A stretch of DNA of 64,000 bases from NCBI GenBank assembly GCA_963811225.1, contig CAWEQO010000002.1:186001-250000 (forward strand). The letters run 5' to 3'. Every line of letters begins with the position of its first letter. Positions within the stretch are counted from its first letter, which is position 1. The notes beneath the pieces were generated by a model. The model had not been told where the DNA came from, did not search any database, and was given only the letters and a program-made list of their open reading frames with translations. Shown one piece after another: positions 26,901 to 34,770 of this stretch. Origin of the DNA: CAWEQO01 sp963811225 (lineage in GTDB: Bacteria > Chloroflexota > Anaerolineae > Anaerolineales > Anaerolineaceae). The translations under genes and the position numbers were made by a program.

Positions 26901-27016
26901 GCGGCCAGGTGCAGCTGGGCTGGCATGCCTTGCGCTTCGAGCTGGGCAAGGATCTGCTGGATTGGGTGGAAGAGGTAAAAACCACCCTGAAACCAGGCGA
27001 GGTGAAGCAGAGTTGA
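23906..27016 (+). CDS. DUF499 (COG1483) defence-associated ATPase
   Basis: Large cytoplasmic AAA+-type ATPase of 1036 residues, starting at the ATG behind AGGAG. The N-terminal part has Walker A QAMGGGKTHNLLTL (about residues 76-89) and Walker B TLLILLDELPPYF (about 172). These are hallmarks of DUF499/COG1483 proteins, which occur in defence islands with DUF1156 methylases and SNF2 helicases. Near residues 850-895 is a chitobiase/hexosaminidase C-terminal-like module (ISYTTDGSDPKLAGASYDGP). It is followed by a glycine linker (PTGGGGGGGGGQ) and a distinct C-terminal domain (about 915-1036). It is probably the motor or signalling component of an anti-phage system together with the next genes. 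The methylase start overlaps its stop by four bases. The mechanism is not established from sequence. Confidence 0.88.
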   Translation: MPSSLKQLCTPRESVFDSQRRDTVLDITDLINDKIDPAEFFEENYITEGMKTLLEQGFRRLEGQSNQGVFRLKQAMGGGKTHNLLTLGLLARHPEFRERVMGKIYHINPTLGPVKVVAFSGRESDAPLGIWGAIAEQLGKKELFKDLYSPLQAPGQTAWETLLAGQTLLILLDELPPYFENARAKSIGNSDLARVTATALSNLLVAVGREACSRVCLVITDLVGSYEGGAHQISDVLADFERETHRTAMSLEPVRMNSDELYHILRKRIFAKLPTETEIGEVAQAYAKAIRDAKQMDITNESPEQFSTRIQASYPFHPAIRDLYARFRENPGFQQTRGLIRIMRIAASRLWTSGEADKRYLLSAQDLDFNDRETRAEIGQINSTLENAIAHDIASDGTSVAEVMDQNLGGRDARDVCRLLLMASLANVPNAVVGLSIPTLIAYLAEPGRDIARLKTEVLERLSTAAWYMHSDRDGKLYFKNVENLNAKLESLVKAYLPEQAVKELRIRLEDLFKPVNGWCYQRVLALPAIDEIELEQDKVALVIVEPYSGGGLRPEIRAFFEQATWKNRVAFLSGPKNTYEEMINTGKRLKAIQHIIDELVKDKTLESDPQFVQAKDLSDTIHTNFYSAVRETFTTLHYPIDDNGSLTLFSADFGMKFEGNKYSGEQQILALLKDKMKFTEDVAGDTFRKKCEQRLFTIQSMPWNEIKKRAAMLPKWQWHIPSALDDLKAACLQKDIWRENGGYVDKGPFPKPMTGVTVKEISRDLDTGEAILKLTAINGDTIYYDFGANASTASARLENSTLTTAELRASFLAVDSTRVHETGAPVDWTNKITFKYRFFQSGQNRMLELQSAPPSPISYTTDGSDPKLAGASYDGPFVVPASSIMVLAYAECDGVASQVERINVPTGGGGGGGGGQVIVDEHRPAVWTRSTELASTKDSYESIERAKKYKATFQGVKVIIMGEGGDKDWIDLQTYQDKQATPELVEECLTALRKLQGSGQVQLGWHALRFELGKDLLDWVEEVKTTLKPGEVKQS

Positions 27017-30000
27017 GCGACGATTTACTGATGCTGATCAAAAACTCGTTCGGCTTCGACCCGGCCGAGAGCCAGCACCATTTCCTGGTGGATATCCCGC
27101 GCGGCGGGGACGCGCCGATCAAGATCAGCGAGCACCTGAGCTGGGACGACGAAAAAGGCTCCAGCGAGGTGACGCTCGGCTCGGCCCAGGACGGGCAGAT
27201 CCGGGTGATGCTGGCGCGCCTCAAGTGGGACGCCATCGCCGACGAGGTGCGGGCGCAGTTCAACCTGCGCTTGAAGAAGATGGGCAAGAAGAGCGGCGTC
27301 TGGCGCAGCGGGCCCAACCTGGTGCGGCGCGAGCTGGGCAAAGAGCTGGTGCTGCTGGCCTGGGCGATCGAGCAGGCCGACCCGGCCCTGATCCCGACCG
27401 CGCTCGTCAACTGGAACGGGCTGGTGCCCGAGGAGCGCTGGTGGCTGTACACCCAGACCGCCGCGGCCACCGGTCACGGCGTCGACGGGCGCGGGCGCGG
27501 CTGGCGCAAGGCCGTGCGCTACGCCCTGACCGAGAACCCGGTCAGCGGCAGCGCCGATGCCGTGGTGCCGGAGTATTTCCGCCGGGCGAACGCCGGGCCG
27601 GATTGGAATTTGTTTAGCAGTAGCGAAGAGGATAATCAGAGAATCATGACGGAAACCGAAGCAGATCAGACAAATATTAAAGATACTCCCTTGGCAAATG
27701 CACCAAGCTTTATCGAAACACAGTTTCCGGTAGCGAAAGTATCGATGGAGAGCTATAAGGAGCGCACGGCTAAGCAAAGCCAAACCTTGACCGGCCTGGG
27801 CAAGTGGTGGGGACGAAAGCCTCTCGTCCTGGTGCGCGCTGCGCTGCTGGGACTGCTGATGCCCGCCTCCGATAACCCACAGAAAGACCGCGAAATCTTC
27901 CTGAAACTGATGATGATGGATGCGGATGGCTTGCGCCTGCGCAAAAGCAAATCGATCCCGCAAGTGCGCTTGCTGGAAGAGCTCCGCCGGGTGCCCCCCA
28001 CCTATCAAAAGCGGTTTGTGGATTCTGCCGATGGAAAGGTTTCGTTGCGCAGGCTCAGTAAGGAAGAGCGAGATGAGCTGCAAGCGCTGGTCTTCGAGCG
28101 CATGACCTACGCCGAAAAGATCACTTACTGCGACCGCCCAGAGCAAATGGACGATCTTCCGCAAGAGAAGTGGGTTGAAATCAATGCCCACCTGGGGACG
28201 CAAGCCACCAATCTGGTTGAACTGGTGCAAGAGCTGGGAGAAAAGCGCTTTGGGCACCGCCCGCGGGTTGGTGATGCTTTCTGTGGCGGCGGCTCCATCC
28301 CCTTTGAGGCGGCCCGCTTGGGTTGTGACGCCTATGGCTCGGACCTGAACCCCGTGGCAGCCTTGCTGACCTGGGCAGATTTGAATATTGTCGGCGGCGG
28401 GGAAGATGCGATTGCCCGGGTAGAAAAGGCGCGTAAGGAAATTTACGAGGCCGTTGAAAAGCAGGTGGAAGAATGGGGCATTGAGCGCAATTCTGTCGGC
28501 TGGCGGGCAGATGCCCACCTTTACTGTGTTGAGGTTACCGATCCGGAGAGCGGGTGGAAAGTCCCATTGATGCCGTCCCTTATTATCGGGCGCAAGACGA
28601 ACACAATTGCACGTCTAGTCCCAGATCCTGATCACTGCCGCTATGGTATTGAGATCTTGCAAGGCGTTAGCGATGCCGAAATGGAAATGGCTGACCAACA
28701 GGTGACGGACCATGGTTCTCGTGTTTATCCTCCTGGTTTTTCCCACTCCACACCAATTGAGATCATTCGTAATGGATTGCGGATGTGGGAAAGCCGAGAT
28801 ATCACTCCTACGAGAGGGGGATGTATTTCAAGAACGTCTCTATTGCATCCGATGGATTGAAACCGTTGTTAATGAAGATGGAAAGACACAAGAGATCAAG
28901 CATTATAGAGCACCAACATATGAAGATCAAAAGCGTGATGAAAAGGCCCTTTCTTTGCTAAAAGAACGATTTGATAACTGGCAGGGAAAAGGCTTTCTTC
29001 CATCACGTAAGATAGAACCAGGGGCAAAGACTGATGAGCCTATTCGTACTCGTGGTTGGACTTATTGGCATCATCTTTTTACGCCGCGCCAGCTTCTCGT
29101 TCTTGGTTTATTAAGTGAAACTTTAAATCGGTGTGCAACTGATCCAATCGCTTTAGGAGGATCATTACTTAGTTTAGGGAAATGTGTAGATTGGCACTCG
29201 AAGTTATGCCGCTGGGATGCAAGTCCAGCGAATGAGAAAACTACGCAAACATTTAGCAATCAAGCTTTGAACACTTTAAGTACCTATGGGAGCCGAACGC
29301 TCTCCAGCTTAACCACAACTTGGTTTGCTAATATGTCAGATGCGAGTATTGTTGGGAAGGGAGAAGCAATTGTATCTGATGCTCGGACTATCAGTTCTCC
29401 TAGTGATATTTGGATTACAGATCCACCATATGCTGATGCTGTAAATTATGAAGAAGTCTCTGAATACTTTCTTGCTTGGTATGATGGCTGGATACGATTC
29501 CTTTTTCCTAATTGGTACACTGATTCAAAGAGATCGCTCGCGGTAAAGGGAAGCACAAGCGACTTTCGCCAGACGATGGTCGATTGTTACCGCAGGTTAG
29601 CCCAACAGATGCCGGAAAACGGTATGCAATTGGTGATGTTTACTCATCAAGATGCATCTGTTTGGGCAGATCTTTCTATGATCCTGTGGGCAGCAGGATT
29701 GCGTGTTACAGCCGCCTGGACGATTGCAACTGAGATTGATAGCTCTTTCCGAACTGGCAACTACGTTCAGGGAACTGTTCTGCTGGTGCTGCGCAAGCGC
29801 ACCGAAACCGAGCCGGTCTTCCTGGACGAGATCAGCTACCAGGTGGAAACGGAAGTGCGCCGCCAGCTCGACAGCATGATCCGGCTGGACGACGACTCGG
29901 ACCCCAACTTTGGCGACGCCGATTACCAGCTGGCCGCCTATGCCGCCGCGCTGCGCGTGCTGACCAGCCAGCCGATCGAAGAGATCGACCCGGAGAAAGA

Positions 30001-30584
30001 GATCCTGCGCGAGCGCAAACCCGGCGAGACCAGCCCGGTGGAGGAGCTGATCAAGCGGGCGGTCAAGATCGCCTGCGACCACCTGATCCCCAAGGGCCTG
30101 AGCGCCGACCTGTGGAAGTCGTTCGGTCCGATGGAGCGCTTCTACATCAAGGGGCTGGAGGTGGAGAGCCATGGCGAGTACCGCAGCGGGGTCTATCAGG
30201 AGCTGGCGCGCGGCTTCGGCGCGACCGACTACACCGACCTGCTGGAGAACACCAAGGCCAACGAGACCCGCCTGAAGAGCGCCGAGCGAGTTCGGCAAAA
30301 AGATGCTGGGCGGCTACACTGCCGTCAGCGAGAGCTTTGGCGATTCCCTGGTGCGCCAGTGCCTGTTCGCGGTCTGGCTGACGGTCAAGAACGAGGACAC
30401 CCGCGAGGGCCTGAACTACCTGCACACCGAGCTGAAGGACGTGTACTGGTCGAACCGCGAGAAGATCGTCGGCGTGCTGGAGCATCTGTCCGCGCTGCGT
30501 TACGCAGGGTCGATGGAGCATTGGAAGAAGGATGCCGATGCGGCCGGCGTGCTGGCCGGGGCGGTCAGGAATGATCATGTGTAA
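27013..30584 (+). CDS. DUF3780-DUF1156 fused adenine-specific DNA methylase, frameshifted
   Basis: The TTG start overlaps the upstream stop (TTGA). Residues 1-195 match DUF3780 (GFDPAESQHHFLVDIPRGGD, AWAIEQADPALIPTALVNW, GWRKAVRYALTENPVSG). Then, without a stop, comes DUF1156 (FIETQFPVAKVSMESYKERT, LTGLGKWWGRKPLVLVRAAL), SAM-binding motif I DAFCGGGSIPFEAARLG, and further on the catalytic DPPY (ITDPPYADAVNYEEVSEYF). It is therefore a COG1743-type N6-adenine methylase. Two single-base insertions split it: one G in the run 28816-28820, and one C near 30286 (restoring AEEFGKKMLGGYTAVSES). Sequence between motif I and DPPY is markedly AT-rich. An ATG at 27647 could be the original separate start of the DUF1156 part. 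It should mark host DNA and so set self/non-self for the system. Confidence 0.87.
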
Positions 30585-30865
30585 TGGGACAAATGGTTCA
30601 CTTTGAAGAAGGTCAAAAAATAGGAGAATTGATAATATTCATGCCAGCGCAACCAGACGATCCCAGTAATAGATCAAGTTCGATAAAGAAATTGCATCTT
30701 GAATACTGGAGGCATTTATACAATAAATTATTGTCTTCTTATAAGAAATCCAATATAAGTTTCAAGGGTCTATATCGCTCTCGGTATCGGTGGGTAGGAA
30801 CCTTTGTAAGAATCCTATCAGCAAGGAAGAAATGGAGGGGTGAGAATATGGCTTCACAAGAGTGA
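30584..30865 (+). CDS. Small hypothetical protein in the defence operon
   Basis: The product is 93 residues; its ATG overlaps the methylase stop (TAATG), which favours translation. The sequence is basic and unremarkable (YWRHLYNKLLSSYKKSN, GLYRSRYRWVGTFVRILSAR), with no known motif. Base composition is far more AT-rich than the flanking core genes. The last five codons (MASQE) follow a good ribosome site (GGAGGGGTGAGAAT) and may instead be the start of the following gene. It may be accessory cargo or a chance open frame. Confidence 0.35.
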   Translation: MGQMVHFEEGQKIGELIIFMPAQPDDPSNRSSSIKKLHLEYWRHLYNKLLSSYKKSNISFKGLYRSRYRWVGTFVRILSARKKWRGENMASQE

Positions 30866-30970
30866 TGATCTAAAACCGAGAATAGGAATAAAAAACCAAA
30901 TGAAAATGGAAAAGCGGACAGCCAGATAAAAGCGGCAGTAATTAGGGCAGTAGCGGTCATAGTAGCAGCT

Positions 30971-31888
30971 TTGATTACATTTGCTGGAACAGCATATTCG
31001 GTTAGCAAAAAAGCTGAGGAAAAGTATTCGGGAACGTTAACGGCTGTAGCAGCACGATTAACACTATTTACGATGACTCCATATCCGACGTATACGCCCC
31101 CAGTGCTAGTCGATCAGTTGCTGCCGACATTAACACCTTGGCCGACCTATACGCCATTCGTTGTACCAACATCAGCCCCTTCTGTTCGATTAACCGATCT
31201 CGGTGAACTCGTTGATCCAAACTCTTGGACGGCTGAAGCGATGGATAGGACTACTCTCCTATCGAAACAAGGGCCTGTAGATATTTCCGGCGAGAAGGTA
31301 AATGCTATCAGTTGGGAAAATGCTTTCTTATCTAGCGAACAAACAGGGGTGGGTTGGAGTGATCCCATTAATGCAATCCAATTTACATGGAGGTCGCCAG
31401 TTCAAAAAGTTCCCTTAAATGGCATCATTGTGCAGCTCTACCATGAGCCATCATTACCTGATCGAGAAGATAAGCTTTTCTGTCAGTTTAATCTGCTCTT
31501 TGAACCAGAAGGTTCTGGCGAGGTATTTGAATACAATAGTTCTGAACACTATATTGCTCCAAATACTTGGAATACCTTAGCCTGGGATCTGACAGGCGTT
31601 TACTATCCTGAGGATAGTTTATGGCAAGCATATTCTGCAAGTACAGAAAATGAAGGTCGATCATATGTACACCCCGCTAGCCTGATAAGTGAGAAGCTTC
31701 TTTCTGATGCTATGACTTCCAGAAATACAGATTGGGCTCGCCAAGTCAGATCTATTGGGGTATTTTGCTATGTTTCAGCTGATGAAGAATATGTTGGTCA
31801 AGTAGACCAAACAGAATATCGAGGAAGAATTATGTTAGGTAGGGCGTGGGCGCTCCCTGCCAACTATCCGACATTATTGAAGCCCTAA
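30971..31888 (+). CDS. Membrane-anchored extracytoplasmic protein of unknown function
   Basis: From the TTG at 30971 the product has 305 residues, but the frame is open from 30869, and the coding for a membrane helix (AAVIRAVAVIVAALITFAG) begins upstream of that TTG. In the same frame, ATG 30848 with a good ribosome site encodes MASQE followed by two TGA codons (30863-30868). The true gene may therefore start there and be interrupted by tandem stops. After the helix comes a Thr/Pro-rich stretch with MTPYPTYTPP and LTPWPTYTPF, then a beta-rich domain (residues about 75-300) without recognisable catalytic residues. AT-rich and unlike its neighbours, it is an insertion between the methylase and helicase genes. 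Its role in defence is unknown. Confidence 0.6.
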   Translation: MITFAGTAYSVSKKAEEKYSGTLTAVAARLTLFTMTPYPTYTPPVLVDQLLPTLTPWPTYTPFVVPTSAPSVRLTDLGELVDPNSWTAEAMDRTTLLSKQGPVDISGEKVNAISWENAFLSSEQTGVGWSDPINAIQFTWRSPVQKVPLNGIIVQLYHEPSLPDREDKLFCQFNLLFEPEGSGEVFEYNSSEHYIAPNTWNTLAWDLTGVYYPEDSLWQAYSASTENEGRSYVHPASLISEKLLSDAMTSRNTDWARQVRSIGVFCYVSADEEYVGQVDQTEYRGRIMLGRAWALPANYPTLLKP

Positions 31889-31922
31889 ATCAGTAAATTT
31901 AACACTTTCGTTTACAAATATT

Positions 31923-34679
31923 ATGAGTGATAACAGAATCCTTCGCTACTCCTCTCGCCGCCAACCGCTTGGTCGGTCTTTCCTCGCCGCTCGACTGCAG
32001 GGCGCTCAATCCTATGATCGCATTGCTGGGTATTTCTCCTCCTCTCTGCTGGAACTGGTAGGCGAAGAACTGGAATCGGTATCGGGGAAGATCCGCGTTG
32101 TCTGTAACTCCGACCTGCACCCGCTGGACGTGCAGACTGCAAAAGCAGCCAAGATGGCGGAGTGGAAATCGTGGACGGCCTCGCAGCCGGAAAACCTTCT
32201 GGAGACAGCCGCCGCTCCCCTGGCCCAGAACCGCTTCCGGCGGCTGTACGACTTCCTCTGCTCGGGCAAACTCGAAGTGCGCGTGCTGCCCGATGAGGTC
32301 TTCGGCTTGATCCATGGCAAGGCCGGGGTGATCACCCTGGCGGATGGCTCGCAAACTAGCTTTATCGGCAGCGTCAACGAATCCAAGTCCGGCTGGCGGC
32401 TCAACTACGAGTTGATCTGGGAGGATCCTTCGCTCGAAGCGGTGGCCTGGGTGCAGGAAGAGTTCGACGCTCTGTGGCGCCATCCGCGGGCCATCCCGCT
32501 CTCGGAAGCGGTGGTCAAGGATATCGAACGGTTGTCGCGGCGGCAGGTGGTGCGCAACCTGGACGAATGGGCGGTCGAGCCCGAGCCGGCCGCGGCCATC
32601 ATCGAAACCCCGGTCTACCGCAAAGAGCTCGGGCTGTGGGAGCACCAAAAGTACTTCGTCAAGACGGTCTTCGAGGCGCACAATGGTACCGGCAGGGCGC
32701 GCTTCGTGTTAGCCGACCAGGTTGGGCTGGGCAAAACCATCCAGCTTGCCATGGCCGCACAGTTGATCGCGCTAACCGGCAGCAAGCCGATCATCGTGAT
32801 CTGCCCCAAGACCCTGATCTGGCAGTGGCAAGCCGAGATGACGGATCTGCTGGATATGCCCTCGGCAGTCTGGGATGGGCACAACTGGATCGACGAGCGC
32901 GGCATCAAGTATCCCAACTTTGGCATCGATACCATCCGCCGCTGCCCTCGTCGGGTGGGAATTGTCTCCAGCGGGCTGATCAGCCACGGCTCCGAGGTGG
33001 TTGGGCAGCTGCTGCGCATGGAATACGACTGCGTGATCCTGGACGAGGCGCACCGCGCTCGCCGGCGCAACCTGGGTCCCACCCACGACCAGGAGAACCC
33101 CGATCCCAACAACCTGCTCGACTTCATGTACCAGATCTCCCCGCGCACCCGCAGCCTGCTGCTGGCTACAGCGACGCCCGTGCAGCTGCGCCCGATCGAG
33201 GCCTGGGATCTGCTGGACGTGCTCAACCGTGGGGATGAATCCGTGCTGGGTAACCAGTTCAGCCAATGGCAGGATGGTCCACGAGCCTTGGGTCTGGTGA
33301 TGGGGCGTGACAGCCTTCCCAACGAGGAATATGAAAAGTGGGAATGGACCCGTAACCCACTGCCGCCGCGCTCGGAGGGCAAGGACTTCGAGATCTTGCG
33401 CCGCAAGTTGGGCATCCCGGACGAGCAATCGGTCGTATTCGGCGATCATTTCGCCCGCTTTGGCCCGCCTGACCAGTCCCGCCTGAACGGCCTCTTCCCG
33501 CGCCTGATGTACGAGCACAACCCCTTCATCCGCAGGATCATCCGCCGGACACGCGACCAACTGGAACACCAGATCGACCCCGAGACGCAGGAACCACTGC
33601 TCAAACCGATCAAGGTGGAGCTGTTCGGGGAGGAAGAACGTGACGCCGTTTACCTGCCAGCGTACTTGCGCGAGGCCTACGATAAAGCGGAGGAGTTCTG
33701 CGAGGTGTTGGGTCACCGCATGAAGGGAGCAGGCTTCCTGAAGACCCTTTTACTGAGGCGGGTAGGCAGCTCGATCTTCGCCGGCAGCGAAACCGCCCGG
33801 CGCATGCTAAAAGATTGGGAGGATGCTGCTATCAGTGAAGAGGAAGATGAGCCCGAAGACAACCAGCCCGAAGCGAATGCACCCCCGGCAGAGAGCAAGT
33901 CTTCGAAGACTTTGACCGACAACGAACGCCTGCTGCTGGAACAGTTCCTGGCAGCTTTAGAGGCCAACCAGGAGCGCGACCCCAAGTATGCGGTGGTGGT
34001 GAACTGCCTGAAGAATTGGGGCTGGCTGGAGCCTGGCTGCATTGTCTTCAGTCAGTACCGTGATTCCATCCAATGGCTGGCCGAACAGCTCACGGTCGAA
34101 TTTCCGGAGGAGCCGATTGCTCTGTATTCCGGCCCAACCACTTCCGGCATCATGTTGAATGGGGAGTGGTTGCGGACCACGCGTGAGGAGATCAAGGCGC
34201 AGGTGAAATCTGGGGAGCTGCGCCTGCTGCTCGGTACCGACGCAGCTTCAGAAGGTTTGAACTTGCAGCGTTTGGCCACTCTCATCAACCTCGACCTTCC
34301 CTGGAACCCCACTCGCCTGGAACAGCGTAAAGGACGTATCCAGCGCATCGGCCAGGTGCATGATTCGGTGCAAATCTACAATCTGCGCTACAAGGACTCG
34401 GTCGAGGATCGAGTACACGAATTGCTGTCGACACGGCTGCAGGATATCTATGGGCTGTTCGGCCAAATTCCGGACGTGCTCGAAGATGCCTGGGTGCGTA
34501 TGGCGTTGGGGGAGAAAGAAGAAGCCCAACGCATCATTGAAGCCCTGCCGAAGGAGCACCCGTTCGAGATCCGCTATACGCGTGTAGAGAAGGTCGATTG
34601 GGAGTCTTGTGCGACGGTGCTGTGGGCCGAGGAAAAGCGGAGGGTCCTCGAGCAGGGATGGGATAAGAATCATATCTAA
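31923..34679 (+). CDS. Phospholipase D-like / SNF2 helicase defence protein
   Basis: The product is 918 residues, cytoplasmic. Residues about 1-200 form a PLD-like nuclease domain (YDRIAGYFSSSLLEL, then the HxK motif IHGKAGVITLADG at about residue 130, and SFIGSVNESKSGW). From about residue 235 it is a SNF2/COG0553 translocase: LADQVGLGKTIQLA (Walker A, about 268), CVILDEAHRARRRN (DEAH, about 374), LLLATATPVQLRP, LGTDAASEGLNLQRL and the arginine-finger motif LEQRKGRIQRIGQ. Proteins of this architecture accompany DUF499, DUF3780 and DUF1156 in anti-phage clusters and would be the DNA-attacking component. The ATG lacks a clear ribosome site, and a TACAAA hexamer lies close upstream, so initiation may be leaderless or coupled. 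Confidence 0.9.
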   Translation: MSDNRILRYSSRRQPLGRSFLAARLQGAQSYDRIAGYFSSSLLELVGEELESVSGKIRVVCNSDLHPLDVQTAKAAKMAEWKSWTASQPENLLETAAAPLAQNRFRRLYDFLCSGKLEVRVLPDEVFGLIHGKAGVITLADGSQTSFIGSVNESKSGWRLNYELIWEDPSLEAVAWVQEEFDALWRHPRAIPLSEAVVKDIERLSRRQVVRNLDEWAVEPEPAAAIIETPVYRKELGLWEHQKYFVKTVFEAHNGTGRARFVLADQVGLGKTIQLAMAAQLIALTGSKPIIVICPKTLIWQWQAEMTDLLDMPSAVWDGHNWIDERGIKYPNFGIDTIRRCPRRVGIVSSGLISHGSEVVGQLLRMEYDCVILDEAHRARRRNLGPTHDQENPDPNNLLDFMYQISPRTRSLLLATATPVQLRPIEAWDLLDVLNRGDESVLGNQFSQWQDGPRALGLVMGRDSLPNEEYEKWEWTRNPLPPRSEGKDFEILRRKLGIPDEQSVVFGDHFARFGPPDQSRLNGLFPRLMYEHNPFIRRIIRRTRDQLEHQIDPETQEPLLKPIKVELFGEEERDAVYLPAYLREAYDKAEEFCEVLGHRMKGAGFLKTLLLRRVGSSIFAGSETARRMLKDWEDAAISEEEDEPEDNQPEANAPPAESKSSKTLTDNERLLLEQFLAALEANQERDPKYAVVVNCLKNWGWLEPGCIVFSQYRDSIQWLAEQLTVEFPEEPIALYSGPTTSGIMLNGEWLRTTREEIKAQVKSGELRLLLGTDAASEGLNLQRLATLINLDLPWNPTRLEQRKGRIQRIGQVHDSVQIYNLRYKDSVEDRVHELLSTRLQDIYGLFGQIPDVLEDAWVRMALGEKEEAQRIIEALPKEHPFEIRYTRVEKVDWESCATVLWAEEKRRVLEQGWDKNHI

Positions 34680-34770
34680 AAGAGTGCTTCAGTAATCCAG
34701 CGAGTCTTAACCAAACCTTCTCTTCAAACTATAACAATAACCAGGATTCTTTTTGGAGTTGAGAAACCTC

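Noticed and set aside
28816..28820. Phase-variable G-tract switching the methylase
   Set aside because: Five G residues is too short for frequent slippage, and a second frameshift lies further on. Sequence error is more likely.
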